Shown: positions 1-9,122, counted from the first letter of the stretch. The stretch: 58,088 nucleotides of DNA from Streptomyces sp. SA15 (GCF_002291145.1 NZ_NTGE01000088.1:1-58088), one strand, 5' to 3'. A program made the numbers and translations. Notes: generated by a model not told the origin, from the letters alone.

Positions 1-319
1 CCCGCCGCCGGCCCGGGCCGGCACCACGAGCCGCCACCGGCGCGACGGCGGCCGCCGTCCGCGACTCGCCGATCTCTTCGACCGGCGGCAGTTCACCCGT
101 CTCGCCGACCGGAGGCAGTTCACTCGTCTCGTCGTACGCGTTCTGCCAGCCGTGCGCGGCCGCCGGATCGGCGTACTCCTCGTACGCGGGCATCGACTCG
201 GCCAGCGGGTGGTACACGTTCGGCACCTCCTGCGGCCCGTCGCCCGCGCTCGCGCCGTGAGCGCCGGTCGCACCATTGGTGCCGTACGCACCGTTTTCGT
301 ACTCCGGTGGGCTGGACAT
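1..319 (-). CDS. 5' part of an unidentified gene (runs off the left edge)
   Basis: An open frame starts at the ATG complementary to 317-319 and stays open to base 1, giving the first 106 residues. They begin MSSPPEYENGAYG and are rich in Gly, Ala, Glu and Pro. No transmembrane or recognised domain segment is visible, so this looks like a disordered N-terminal extension of a larger protein. A short near-repeat (ETSELPPVGE then ETGELPPVEE) lies around residues 66-85. The gene is divergent from the aminotransferase at 446. Function cannot be assigned from this portion; third-position G/C is high, which supports real coding. Confidence 0.6.
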   Translation of the reverse strand, partial: MSSPPEYENGAYGTNGATGAHGASAGDGPQEVPNVYHPLAESMPAYEEYADPAAAHGWQNAYDETSELPPVGETGELPPVEEIGESRTAAAVAPVAARGAGPGRRR

Positions 320-445
320 GGCCGCGCATTGTAGAGACGGGAGGGGCTGCCGGGACACCTGTCGGCGATATCCACCCAAACCACCGCGTCTCACGTGGTG
401 GAAAACACGGCCCACGATGCGTTACCGGGCCGTAAGCTCCCAGAC

Positions 446-1657
446 ATGCAGGTGATCCAGTCGACCAAGCTCGCCAACGTCTGTTACGAGATCCGGGGCC
501 CGGTTCTCGAGGAGGCGATGCGCCTGGAAGCGGCAGGTCACCGCATCCTCAAGCTGAACACCGGAAACCCGGCCGCGTTCGGGTTCGAGTGTCCGCCCGA
601 GATCCTGGAGGACATCCTCCGGAACGTGTCGTCGGCCCACGGGTACGGCGACGCCAAGGGGCTGCTGGCCGCGCGACGGGCCGTCGTCATGCACAACCAG
701 ACCCTCGGCATCGAGACGGACGTCGAGCACGTGTTCGTCGGCAACGGCGTCTCCGAGCTGATCGTGATGGCGATGCAGGGGCTGCTGGACGACGGCGACG
801 AGGTGCTCGTGCCCGCGCCCGACTATCCGCTGTGGACCGCGGCCGTCTCCCTGTCCGGCGGTACGGCCGTCCACTACCGGTGCGACGAGCAGGCCGACTG
901 GATGCCCGACCTCGCGGACGTGGAGCGGAAGGTCACCGACCGCACCAAGGCGCTCGTCATCATCAACCCCAACAACCCGACGGGGGCCGTCTACGACGAG
1001 GCGATGCTCCGCGGGCTGACCGACATCGCCCGCCGCCACAATCTGCTGGTCTGCTCCGACGAGATCTACGACAAGATCCTGTACGACGACGCCACGCACA
1101 CGCCGACCGCGGCCGTGGCCCCGGACCTGCTGACCCTGACCTTCAACGGGATGTCGAAGGCGTATCGGGTGGCGGGGTACCGGGTCGGGTGGATGTCGAT
1201 CTCCGGGCCACGTGCGCATGCCGATTCGTATATCGAGGGTCTGACGATCCTGGCGAACATGCGGCTGTGCGCGAACATGCCGGGGCAGCACGGGGTCGTC
1301 GCCGCGCTCAGCGGGCGGCAGACCATCAACGACCTGGTACTGCCCGGCGGACGGCTTCGGGAGCAGCGCGACGTGGCGTACGAACTGCTGACGCAGATCC
1401 CCGGCGTGAGCTGCGTGAAGCCGAAGGGGGCGCTGTATCTCTTCCCGCGCCTCGACCCCGAGGTCTTCAAGATCAAGGACGACCGGCAGATGGTCCTGGA
1501 CCTGCTGCGCCAGGAGAAGATCATGGTCGTCCAGGGCACCGGCTTCAACTGGCCCGAGCCGGATCACTTCCGCGTGGTGACCCTGCCGACCGCGGGGGAC
1601 CTGCGATCGGCGATCACTCGGATCGGGAACTTCCTGGACGGTTACAGCCAGCCGTAA
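446..1657 (+). CDS. Pyridoxal-phosphate aminotransferase, AlaA-type (class I/II)
   Basis: A 403-residue fold-type I aminotransferase, probably glutamate-pyruvate (alanine) transamination in the cytoplasm. Visible motifs are substrate loop NPNNPTG at about residues 174-180, SDEIYD at 204-209 (PLP pyridine Asp and ring Tyr), and the Schiff-base lysine in MSKAYR (Lys about 238). The arginine-containing HFRVVTLP stretch lies near the C terminus. ATG 446 is preferred over the in-frame upstream start at 395 because family members begin near MQVIQSTKLANV and E. coli AlaA is 405 residues. Substrate preference is inferred from overall resemblance only. Confidence 0.9.
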   Translation: MQVIQSTKLANVCYEIRGPVLEEAMRLEAAGHRILKLNTGNPAAFGFECPPEILEDILRNVSSAHGYGDAKGLLAARRAVVMHNQTLGIETDVEHVFVGNGVSELIVMAMQGLLDDGDEVLVPAPDYPLWTAAVSLSGGTAVHYRCDEQADWMPDLADVERKVTDRTKALVIINPNNPTGAVYDEAMLRGLTDIARRHNLLVCSDEIYDKILYDDATHTPTAAVAPDLLTLTFNGMSKAYRVAGYRVGWMSISGPRAHADSYIEGLTILANMRLCANMPGQHGVVAALSGRQTINDLVLPGGRLREQRDVAYELLTQIPGVSCVKPKGALYLFPRLDPEVFKIKDDRQMVLDLLRQEKIMVVQGTGFNWPEPDHFRVVTLPTAGDLRSAITRIGNFLDGYSQP

Positions 1658-1722
1658 AGGCTGCGGGCGAAGGCCGTTCACCCTGTGTGTACACGCGGTC
1701 CGGTTTTGTGAATCACTCAACT

Positions 1723-1745
1723 TTAGACGAAATCTAAGCTAGGAT
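1723..1745 (+). promoter_or_regulatory. Candidate promoter -10 with an inverted repeat in the spacer
   Basis: TAGGAT at 1740-1745 is a good Streptomyces -10. Immediately upstream lies the inverted repeat TTAGA-CGAAA-TCTAA (1723-1737), which would occupy the spacer region. The gene at 1777 follows with AGGAGG about 10 bases before its ATG. No convincing -35 hexamer is visible. The arrangement is what a repressor-controlled promoter would look like; the regulator is unknown. Confidence 0.4.
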
Positions 1746-1776
1746 GGCTTCCTGACAGCACAGGAGGCCATCCCCC

Positions 1777-2211
1777 ATGTACGAACCGATCCGCACTGCG
1801 TCTTCCAGTCGGTCCCTCCACAGCACGATGGCCGGCACCACCCCCGACTTCCCGCACCGCTCCCGGGAGGAAGAGCTGGACATCCAGCTCGCGAGCCATC
1901 TTGCCGCGCTGCTCGCCGTCACGGACGAGCTGCGTGCGCTGGCCCCGTCCGCCGATCTGGACACCGCGGCCGACCGGCTCGCCGAGCAGGTGGCCCGGCT
2001 GCGGGCAGGACGTACGTCGGCCCGCGCGCCGCTCACGGCTGTCGGCGGGCAGTCGAATCTCGCGGCCGTGCACCACCGGGCGCACGCGCTGGCGGGCCGC
2101 GCCCTGGTCGTCGCGGCCTCCCGCGCCGACACCGCGGCGGCGATCCTCGCCGCCGAGCGCATGGACGCCCACGCGGCAGCCCTGGAGCCCCGCGAACTCG
2201 CGTCCCATTGA
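1777..2211 (+). CDS. Small conserved hypothetical protein (144 aa)
   Basis: Starts at ATG 1777 behind a strong AGGAGG. The product is soluble, Ala/Arg/Leu-rich and largely helical. After about 25 polar residues it has REEELDIQLASHLAALL, followed by two helical segments that could form a bundle; there is no signal peptide or TM segment. High third-position G/C supports coding. It is followed by 221 bases before the TelA-type operon. I do not recognise a domain; it resembles lineage-restricted Streptomyces proteins of unknown function. Confidence 0.7.
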   Translation: MYEPIRTASSSRSLHSTMAGTTPDFPHRSREEELDIQLASHLAALLAVTDELRALAPSADLDTAADRLAEQVARLRAGRTSARAPLTAVGGQSNLAAVHHRAHALAGRALVVAASRADTAAAILAAERMDAHAAALEPRELASH

Positions 2212-2318
2212 CCCTCACCGAGCCCGAGGAAGGGCACCCCCGATCGGCCCCGGTCCGCGCGCACCCGCAGCGACGCGCGGGCCGGGTGCCACGCACTGCG
2301 CCGGCTTGAGCCGAGTCG

Positions 2319-2357
2319 GAACAGGGCCCGTTGCGTTCAGAACAGGGCCCGTTGCGT
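2319..2357 (+). repeat. 18-bp perfect direct repeat upstream of the TelA-type operon
   Basis: GAACAGGGCCCGTTGCGT occurs at 2319-2336 and again at 2340-2357. The copies start 21 bp apart, two helical turns, and each contains the palindrome GGGCCC. The pair sits 76-114 bases before the GTG start at 2433. It is a candidate operator or activator site for the operon; the binding protein is unknown. Confidence 0.5.
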
Positions 2358-2432
2358 ACCGGGACCGGTAAGTCACCCCCCGTTCATCCGATTCGCCTGG
2401 GAACGTTGGGTTCCGCGAGCACGCTCCCCGAC

Positions 2433-3506
2433 GTGAGACGTATCGCAGGAATCGTCCTCGCGGTGCTGCTGGTCGGCGGAGTGGTGGCAGCCGTCGTAGC
2501 GGGCCGGGACAACGGGGACACGAGCACGGCAACGAAGACCGTGCGCGCAATGATCGGATCGGAGAAGGCGGAGTTCTTCGCCGATCCCGACGTGGTGAAG
2601 GCCCTTGCCGCCAAGGGCTACGCCGTGCAGGCGGAGACCTCCGGGTCCTGGGCCATGGAGGGCCTGGACCTCAAGGGCTACGACCTCGCCTTCCCGTCCA
2701 GCCAGGCGCCCGCCGACGAACTCGCCGCGAAGTACAAGGCCCGGCAGCCCCTGCCCGTGCCCTTCTACTCGCCGCTCGTCGTCGTGGCCCACCGCGGCGC
2801 CGCCGAGGTGCTCGCGGACAACGGGCTCGCCGTCCTCGACAAGAACCGCGGCACCCTGAAGATGGGCGCCTACCTCGACGCCGCCGAACGCGACCGGACC
2901 TGGCAGCAACTCAAGGGCGCGGAGAAGTACGGCGAGCTGACCGGCACCCTCTACATCGCGACCACCGACCCGGAGACCTCCAACTCCGGCGCCCTCTACC
3001 TCGCCACCGCCTCCTATGTCGCCGCCGGCGGCAAGGTGGCCGCGAGCGCAGCCGACGTCGACCGCACCGCGCCCCTGATGCGCAAGCTGGTCAGCGTCCA
3101 GGGTGCCCAGCAGTCCAGCACGGACGCGGCCTTCCGGGACTTCGTCAGCGGCGCCGGCAACCCGCTCGTGCTCGTCTACGAGTCCCAGGTCGCCGCCCTG
3201 CTCCACGACAAGCAGAGCTTCGACGACCTCACCGTCCTCTACCCGGACACCACCGCCAACAGCGACCACACCGTCGTACCGCTCACCGACAACGGTCGCG
3301 CCTTCGGTGAACTCCTCAGCAGCGACCCGGTGTTGCGCGAACTGGCCGTCCGGCACGGGTTCCGGCCACAGGGGGCCACCGCCGAGTTCACCAAGGCGAC
3401 CGCCCCCCACGCCGCCTACCTCAACCAGAAGCTGACCGGCATCCGGCAGGCGCCCGTGCCCACCTCCGAGGTGCTGGACGAGATGGCGCGCCGGGCGCGC
3501 GGATAG
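2433..3506 (+). CDS. Membrane-anchored substrate-binding-like protein
   Basis: 357 residues from GTG 2433, chosen because it opens VRRIAGIVLAVLLVGGVV, a basic N terminus followed at once by one TM helix. The in-frame start at 2331 would lie inside the direct repeat. After the anchor the protein resembles a type 2 periplasmic-binding fold (IGSEKAEFF opening; later IATTDPETSNSGALY, matching the DPARSNSG segment of the lipoprotein at 4694). It ends 12 bases before the TelA-family gene and is probably the first gene of that operon. The likely role is an extracytoplasmic sensor or binding subunit; the ligand is unknown. Confidence 0.7.
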   Translation: MRRIAGIVLAVLLVGGVVAAVVAGRDNGDTSTATKTVRAMIGSEKAEFFADPDVVKALAAKGYAVQAETSGSWAMEGLDLKGYDLAFPSSQAPADELAAKYKARQPLPVPFYSPLVVVAHRGAAEVLADNGLAVLDKNRGTLKMGAYLDAAERDRTWQQLKGAEKYGELTGTLYIATTDPETSNSGALYLATASYVAAGGKVAASAADVDRTAPLMRKLVSVQGAQQSSTDAAFRDFVSGAGNPLVLVYESQVAALLHDKQSFDDLTVLYPDTTANSDHTVVPLTDNGRAFGELLSSDPVLRELAVRHGFRPQGATAEFTKATAPHAAYLNQKLTGIRQAPVPTSEVLDEMARRARG

Positions 3507-3518
3507 GGGGAACCGCAC

Positions 3519-4697
3519 ATGACCGACAACACCGACGACACTTTCACGCTCACCCCGCCCGAGGCCGTCACACCCGTACCCCGGGAGAAGGCCGGCGGAC
3601 TCGTCCCCGTCGACGACGACGTCCGTACGGACATGGCCAAGAAGGCCTCCGCGTACGTCGAAGGCCTCGCCGCCCTCGACGCCCGCTCCCCCGAGTTCGC
3701 CGGCAAGGTCGGCGAGATCACGGCGCTGGGCGCCGGCGAGATGCGCAGCGCCGCCGCGCAGTCCAACCGGATGCTGGAGCGGACCGTGCGCAGCCTGCCG
3801 TCCAAGGGCGGCGACGCGCAGTCCCTGGTATCGGGTTCGCTCGTCGAACTCCGGCGGGTGGTGGAGGACCTGGACCCGCGGGACCTGCCCGTCGCCAAGG
3901 GGCGGAAGTTCCTGTCCCGGCTGCCCGGTGGCAACAAGCTGCGCGACCACGTCGCCAAGTACGCCTCCGCACAGGGCACGCTGAACAAGATCGTGGGCTC
4001 CCTGCGGGGCGGTCAGGACGAACTCCGGCGGGACAACGCCGCGTTGCAGACCGAGCGGGTGCGCCTGTGGGAGACCATGGGCAAACTGCAGGAGTACGTC
4101 GTGCTGACCGAGGCCCTCGACACGGCCGTCGAGCAGCACATCTCGACGACGGAGGCCGCGGACCCGGCCCAGGCCGACACTCTGCGGGCCGACGTGCTCT
4201 TCCCCGTCCGGCAGAAGCATCAGGACCTGCTCACCCAGCTCGCGGTGTGCGCGCAGGGCTACCTCGCGATGGACGTCGTACGACGCAACAACGAGGAGCT
4301 GATCAAGGGCGTCGACCGGGCTGCCACCACCACCGTGTCCGCGCTGCGCATCTCCGTGATGCTGGCCTCCGCGCTCGACAACCAGAAGAAGGTCGTCGAC
4401 CAGGTCAACGCCCTGCGCGGGACGACGGAGGATCTGATCCGGGGCAACGCCGAGATGCTGGCGACCCAGAGCGGGGAGATCCAGCGGATCGCCGCCGACC
4501 CGGCCGTCGGCGCCGACACCCTGCGCACCGCCTTCCAGCAGATCTACCGCACCCTCGACGCCATCGACACCTACAAGGTCCAGGCGACCGAGGCGATGGC
4601 GGCCACCGTGGAGTCCCTGACGTCGGAACTCCAGCACGCGAGCACGTATTTGGAGCGCAGCCGGTCCCAGGGCGCGCTGGAAGGCGGGCTCACATGA
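3519..4697 (+). CDS. TelA/KlaA-type toxic anion resistance family protein
   Basis: 392 residues, the usual length of the TelA family (DUF/PF05816), which is linked to tellurite and other stress resistance, often beside Ter-type proteins. It is cytoplasmic and almost entirely helical. After a roughly 30-residue acidic N terminus come long amphipathic helices containing LPSKGGDAQSLVSGSLVELR, then a conserved-looking VLTEALDTAVEQH core and ASALDNQKKVVDQVNALRGT. SD-like AGGGGGAACC precedes the ATG. Its stop overlaps the next start by 4 bases (ATGA), implying coupling to the VWA lipoprotein. The biochemical role of the family is not established. Confidence 0.82.
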   Translation: MTDNTDDTFTLTPPEAVTPVPREKAGGLVPVDDDVRTDMAKKASAYVEGLAALDARSPEFAGKVGEITALGAGEMRSAAAQSNRMLERTVRSLPSKGGDAQSLVSGSLVELRRVVEDLDPRDLPVAKGRKFLSRLPGGNKLRDHVAKYASAQGTLNKIVGSLRGGQDELRRDNAALQTERVRLWETMGKLQEYVVLTEALDTAVEQHISTTEAADPAQADTLRADVLFPVRQKHQDLLTQLAVCAQGYLAMDVVRRNNEELIKGVDRAATTTVSALRISVMLASALDNQKKVVDQVNALRGTTEDLIRGNAEMLATQSGEIQRIAADPAVGADTLRTAFQQIYRTLDAIDTYKVQATEAMAATVESLTSELQHASTYLERSRSQGALEGGLT

Positions 4698-6277
4698 GAC
4701 GCGGCATGGGACAAGGCATGAGACGAGGCATGGGACGAGGCATGCGACGACCCCTGGCCGTCGCCGTCGCGGCGATGGCCCTGCTGACCGCCTGCACCAC
4801 CACGGCGGAGAAGCCGGACGACCCCGCCGCCCCCGAACCCGGCACGCTCCGCGTCCTCGCCTCCAGCGAGCTCAGCGACATGACCCCGGTCCTCGACCGG
4901 GTCGAGAAGGACACGGGCATCAAGGTCCGGCCCACGTACATGGGCACCCTGGACGCCGTGGAGCTGCTGGCGAAGGGCGAGGCGGACGAGCGGTACGACG
5001 CTGTGTGGCTGTCGTCCAACGACTATCTGCGCCTGCGCCCCGACGCGGCGAAGAAGGTGGTCTCCGAGACCCCGGTGATGTCGAGCCCGGTCGCGATCGG
5101 GGTGAAGACGGCCACCGTGGGGAAGCTGGGCTGGCAGCCGGACGACGTCACCTGGTCCCGGATCGAGCAGGCCGTCCGGGACGGGAAGCTGACGTACGGC
5201 ATGACCGACCCGGCGCGCTCCAACTCCGGCTTCTCCACGCTCGTCTCGGTCGCCTCCGCCCTCTCCGGCGCCCAGTCCGCGCTCACGGACGCGGATGTCA
5301 CGAAGGCCACGCCCCGGCTGAAGGAGTTCTTCCAGGGGCAGAAGCTGACGTCGGGTTCGTCGGGCTGGCTGGCGACCGCCTACGAGCGGCGCGGGAACGT
5401 GGACGCCCTGCTCAACTACGAGTCCGTCCTCAAGGGCATCCCCGGGCTCACCGTGATCCGCCCCCGCGACGGGGTCGTCACCGCCGACTACCCGCTCTCC
5501 TCCCTCGCGGCCACGAACGCCGCCACCCGCGAGGACGTGCGCCGCCTGACCGAGGCCCTGCGCACGCCGCAGATCCAGCGGGAGATCAGCGAGCGCACGC
5601 ACCGCCGCCCGGTCGTCGCCTCCGTGCCGCCCGCGGCCGGCCTCGACACCGACCGCCGGCACGAACTGCCCTTCCCCGGCAGCCGGTCCGTCGCCGACGG
5701 CCTGCTCGACTCCTACGAGAACGAGCTGCGGCGCCCGTCCAGGACCGTCTACGTCCTCGACACCTCGGGCTCGATGAAGGGCGACCGGCTGGAGCGGCTC
5801 AAGACGGCGCTCACCGGGCTCACCAGCGACTTCCGCGAGCGCGAGGAGGTCACGCTGATGCCGTTCGGGTCGGCGGTGAAGAGCGTACGGACGCATGTCG
5901 TGAACCCCGCCGATCCGCGGACCGGCCTCGACGCGATCCGCCGCGACACCGAGGGGCTCACCGCCGAGGGCGACACCGCGATCTACACGTCACTGGAGGC
6001 GGCGTACGGGCATCTGGCCGTCGACCGGGACACGTTCTCGTCCATCGTGCTCATGACGGACGGCGAGAACACGACCGGCGAGGACGCGGAGCACTTCGAG
6101 CGCTTCTACACAGGGCTCAAGAGCACCTTCCAGGACATCCCCGTCTTCCCCATCCTCTTCGGCGACTCCGACAAGTCCGAGCTGGAGCACATCGCCGAGC
6201 TGACCGGCGGCCGCCTCTTCGACGCCCAGCAGGGCTCGCTGGACGGCGCCTTCGAGGAGATCCGTGGCTACCAGTAA
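4694..6277 (+). CDS. Lipoprotein with substrate-binding domain fused to a von Willebrand A domain
   Basis: 527 residues from ATG 4694, or about 511 if the in-frame ATG at 4742 is used. A lipoprotein signal is followed by lipobox LLTAC (Cys about 34). Residues about 50-330 look like a type 2 solute-binding domain (LRVLASSELSDMTPVLDRV; DPARSNSGFSTLVSVASA). Residues about 350-527 are a VWA domain with MIDAS-like DTSGSMKG, the TAIYTSLE threonine and MTDGENTTG. The predicted site is the outer face of the membrane, where the VWA may bind a metal-dependent partner. The start overlaps telA-like by 4 bases; the 3' end overlaps the next gene by 14. Confidence 0.8.
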   Translation: MRRGMGQGMRRGMGRGMRRPLAVAVAAMALLTACTTTAEKPDDPAAPEPGTLRVLASSELSDMTPVLDRVEKDTGIKVRPTYMGTLDAVELLAKGEADERYDAVWLSSNDYLRLRPDAAKKVVSETPVMSSPVAIGVKTATVGKLGWQPDDVTWSRIEQAVRDGKLTYGMTDPARSNSGFSTLVSVASALSGAQSALTDADVTKATPRLKEFFQGQKLTSGSSGWLATAYERRGNVDALLNYESVLKGIPGLTVIRPRDGVVTADYPLSSLAATNAATREDVRRLTEALRTPQIQREISERTHRRPVVASVPPAAGLDTDRRHELPFPGSRSVADGLLDSYENELRRPSRTVYVLDTSGSMKGDRLERLKTALTGLTSDFREREEVTLMPFGSAVKSVRTHVVNPADPRTGLDAIRRDTEGLTAEGDTAIYTSLEAAYGHLAVDRDTFSSIVLMTDGENTTGEDAEHFERFYTGLKSTFQDIPVFPILFGDSDKSELEHIAELTGGRLFDAQQGSLDGAFEEIRGYQ

Positions 6278-6866
6278 GTTCCTCGGCTATCTCGAGTCCC
6301 GGAAGAACATCACCGGGAGTGCCTGCGGATTGGCCGGCGTAGTGCTGACCTTCGCGGGGGTGGCGGGGCCGTACTGGCCCGTGGTCGTGGTCGGCCTGTA
6401 CGGCGCCGGGGCCCTGATCGCCCCGCCGGAGCGGCCGCCGCTGCCCGACTTCCCGGATCCCTCCGCCCAGCTCGACGAGGTGCGGGCCGACTTCGAGCGG
6501 CTCCGGGGCTATCTGGCGAACGTCGAGCTGCCGCCCGCCGCCGCGGGCCGGCTCACCGAGCTGACCGAGCTGCTGGCCGCGCTGCTGGACCCCGGCTGGG
6601 TCACCGAGGTGCTCGCCCAGGACCCGGAGGGCGTGCACGCGCTGTCCCGGGCCGTACGGCAGGACGTGCCGGAGGCGGTCGACACGTTCGTACGGACGCG
6701 GTGGTGGACGCGGCTGGCGCCGGGTCAGGAGTCACCGGAACGGCATCTGGAGCGGCAGTTGACTCTGCTGCACGAGGAGGCCGAGCGGCTGGCCGCGGCG
6801 GTGCGCGAGACCGAGGCGCGGCGGCAGGAGTCGCACACGCGGTACCTGGAGGACCGCTCGAAGTGA
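6264..6866 (+). CDS. Membrane protein with C-terminal coiled coil, last gene of the TelA-type operon
   Basis: 200 residues from GTG 6264, overlapping the VWA lipoprotein by 14 bases. A hydrophobic hairpin or pair of TM segments lies at about residues 17-55 (GSACGLAGVVLTFAGVAG, then VVVVGLYGAGAL). A Pro-rich link and a charged helical region follow, ending in a likely coiled coil (LTLLHEEAERLAAAVRETE). No enzyme motif is visible. Its coupling to the SBP-VWA and TelA genes suggests a membrane scaffold for the same system. A strong terminator follows directly. Confidence 0.7.
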   Translation: MATSKFLGYLESRKNITGSACGLAGVVLTFAGVAGPYWPVVVVGLYGAGALIAPPERPPLPDFPDPSAQLDEVRADFERLRGYLANVELPPAAAGRLTELTELLAALLDPGWVTEVLAQDPEGVHALSRAVRQDVPEAVDTFVRTRWWTRLAPGQESPERHLERQLTLLHEEAERLAAAVRETEARRQESHTRYLEDRSK

Positions 6867-6870
6867 GCGG

Positions 6871-6897
6871 CTGGGGCCCTCCTCAGAAGGGCCCCAG
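6871..6897 (+). terminator. Hairpin terminator after the TelA-type operon
   Basis: Perfect 10-bp stem CTGGGGCCCT / AGGGCCCCAG (6871-6880 and 6888-6897) with a 7-base loop, starting five bases after the stop at 6866. No T-run follows, which is usual for Streptomyces. It separates the plus-strand operon from the convergent PEP carboxykinase gene. Confidence 0.75.
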
Positions 6898-7035
6898 GTC
6901 CCGCACGCCGTTGTGCGGGACCTCGCCGGACCTCGCCGGGCCTCGCCGGTCAGGGTGCTGTCACCGCGGCCGGCCGTGACGACGTTGCTGGTCAGGGCAC
7001 GATCGGAGCCGGCCGCGGCGTAGGCGGGGGCTGTC

Positions 7036-8859
7036 TCAGCCCAGGCGCCGCACCAGCGCGCGGTACTCGTCCCACAGCTCCTTGGGCGTGTGCTCGCCGA
7101 AGGTGTTGAGGTGCTCGGGGACCAGGGCGGCCTCCTCGCGCCAGACCTCCTTGTCGACGGTGAGGAGGAAGTCCAGGTCGGAGTCGTCCAGTTCGAGGCC
7201 GTCGGTGTCCAGGGCCTCCTTGGTCGGCAGGATGCCGATCGGGGTCTCGACGCCCTCCGCCTTGCCCTCCAAGCGCTCCACGATCCACTTCAGGACGCGG
7301 CTGTTCTCGCCGAAGCCGGGCCAGACGAACTTGCCCTCGTCGTTCTTGCGGAACCAGTTGACGTAGTAGATCTTCGGCAGCTTCGACTGGTCCTTGCCCT
7401 TGGCGACGTCGACCCAGTGGCCCATGTAGTCGCCCATGTTGTAGCCGCAGAACGGCAGCATGGCGAAGGGGTCGCGGCGCAGCTCGCCGACCTTGCCCTC
7501 GGCGGCGGCGGTCTTCTCGGAGGCCACGTTGGCGCCGAGGAAGACGCCGTGGTTCCAGTCGAAGGACTCCGTCACCAGCGGTACGGCGGTGGCGCGGCGC
7601 CCGCCGAAGAGGATCGCCGAGATCGGCACGCCCTTGGGGTCCTCCCACTCGGGCGCGATGATCGGGCACTGCGAGGCGGGGACGGTGAAGCGGGCGTTGG
7701 GATGGGCGGCGGGGGTCTTTGACTCGGGCGTCCAGTCGTTGCCCTTCCAGTCCGTCAGGTGGGCCGGGGTCTCCTCCGTCATGCCCTCCCACCAGATGTC
7801 GTTGTCGTCGGTGAGGGCGACGTTGGTGAAGACGGAGTTGCCCCACAGCGTCTTCATCGCGTTGGCGTTGGTGTGCTCACCCGTGCCGGGGGCGACGCCG
7901 AAGAAACCGGCCTCGGGGTTGATGGCGTACAGCCGCCCGTCCTCGCCGAAGCGCATCCAGGCGATGTCGTCGCCGATCGTCTCGACCGTCCAGCCGGAGA
8001 TGGTGGGCTCCAGCATGGCGAGGTTGGTCTTGCCGCAGGCCGACGGGAAGGCGGCGGCGACGTACTTGGACTCACCCTGCGGCGGGGTCAGCTTGAGGAT
8101 GAGCATGTGCTCGGCCAGCCAGCCCTCGTCGCGGGCCATGACGGAGGCGATGCGCAGGGCGTAGCACTTCTTGCCGAGCAGGGCGTTGCCGCCGTAGCCG
8201 GAGCCGTAGGACCAGATCTCACGGGTCTCCGGGAAGTGGGAGATGTACTTGGTGCTGTTGCACGGCCAGGGGACGTCCTCCTGGCCCTCCTCCAGCGGTG
8301 CTCCGAGCGTGTGCACGGCACGCACGAAGAAACCGTCGGAGCCCAGCTCTTCCAGGACCGGCTGCCCCATGCGGGTCATGGTGCGCATGGACACGGCGAC
8401 GTAGGCGGAATCGGTGATCTCGACGCCGATCGCGGAGAGGTCCGAGCCGAGGGGGCCCATGCAGAACGGGACGACGTACATCGTCCGGCCCTTCATCGAG
8501 CCGCGGAAGATGCCCTTCTCACCGGAGAAGATCTCCCGCATCTCGGAAGGCGCCTTCCAGTGGTTCGTCGGGCCGGCGTCCTCCTCCTTCTCGGAGCAGA
8601 TGAAGGTCCGGTCCTCGACGCGCGCGACGTCGGTCGGGTCGGAGGCGGCGTAGTACGAGTTGGGGCGTTTGATCGGATCGAGCCTCTTGAAGGTGCCCTT
8701 GGCCACGAGCTCTTCGCACAGTCGCTCGTACTCGGCCTCGGATCCATCGCACCAGACCACGCTGTCCGGCTGCGTCAGTTCTGTGATCTCGTTCACCCAC
8801 GAGATCAGTTCCTTGTGGGTGGTGGGAACGACAGGGGGAGCCGCTATGTCGCGCGCCAC
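7036..8859 (-). CDS. pckG: Phosphoenolpyruvate carboxykinase (GTP)
   Basis: 607 residues, full length for the GTP-dependent family. It converts oxaloacetate plus GTP to PEP, GDP and CO2 at the start of gluconeogenesis in the cytoplasm. The P-loop FPSACGKTN is at about residues 271-279 and the second kinase motif in ETIGDDIAW at about 294-301. The substrate-loop region around FCMGPLGS and the [18 protein letters not shown] segment are intact. The start is GTG complementary to 8857-8859, with AGGAG eight bases upstream. It is monocistronic and divergent from the hemolysin III gene; the 263-base gap holds the two promoters, which I cannot place with confidence. Confidence 0.96.
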   Translation of the reverse strand: MARDIAAPPVVPTTHKELISWVNEITELTQPDSVVWCDGSEAEYERLCEELVAKGTFKRLDPIKRPNSYYAASDPTDVARVEDRTFICSEKEEDAGPTNHWKAPSEMREIFSGEKGIFRGSMKGRTMYVVPFCMGPLGSDLSAIGVEITDSAYVAVSMRTMTRMGQPVLEELGSDGFFVRAVHTLGAPLEEGQEDVPWPCNSTKYISHFPETREIWSYGSGYGGNALLGKKCYALRIASVMARDEGWLAEHMLILKLTPPQGESKYVAAAFPSACGKTNLAMLEPTISGWTVETIGDDIAWMRFGEDGRLYAINPEAGFFGVAPGTGEHTNANAMKTLWGNSVFTNVALTDDNDIWWEGMTEETPAHLTDWKGNDWTPESKTPAAHPNARFTVPASQCPIIAPEWEDPKGVPISAILFGGRRATAVPLVTESFDWNHGVFLGANVASEKTAAAEGKVGELRRDPFAMLPFCGYNMGDYMGHWVDVAKGKDQSKLPKIYYVNWFRKNDEGKFVWPGFGENSRVLKWIVERLEGKAEGVETPIGILPTKEALDTDGLELDDSDLDFLLTVDKEVWREEAALVPEHLNTFGEHTPKELWDEYRALVRRLG

Positions 8860-9122
8860 GATTGCTCCTAAATGAGGGATTTTTTGTTGGAGGCCCCGTG
8901 GGGGCTGCGACCCGGATGCGATCTTGGGCGCTCATCCGGTGCCGACCGCACTCATTTGATCATCCGACGAGAGTGCCCATCTGTCCAGAGGACCCCACAG
9001 GTGAGCGAACGTGAGGCTGGCCACGTCCGCTTCAGAGAGCGGCCACACACGCTTCAACTCCCGTGAGACGATGGCCACTCTTGTTCGCACACCGGTTCGT
9101 AACTTACTGTTCCGTAGGTACG

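Noticed and set aside
422..1720. Long minus-strand frame over the aminotransferase, and similar long antisense frames over most genes.
   Set aside because: These are mirror frames caused by the strong third-position G/C bias. Their products are Arg/Gly/His-rich and resemble no protein.
2373..4637. 754-residue minus-strand frame opposite the TelA-type operon.
   Set aside because: It mirrors two well-supported plus-strand genes and has no SD or domain.
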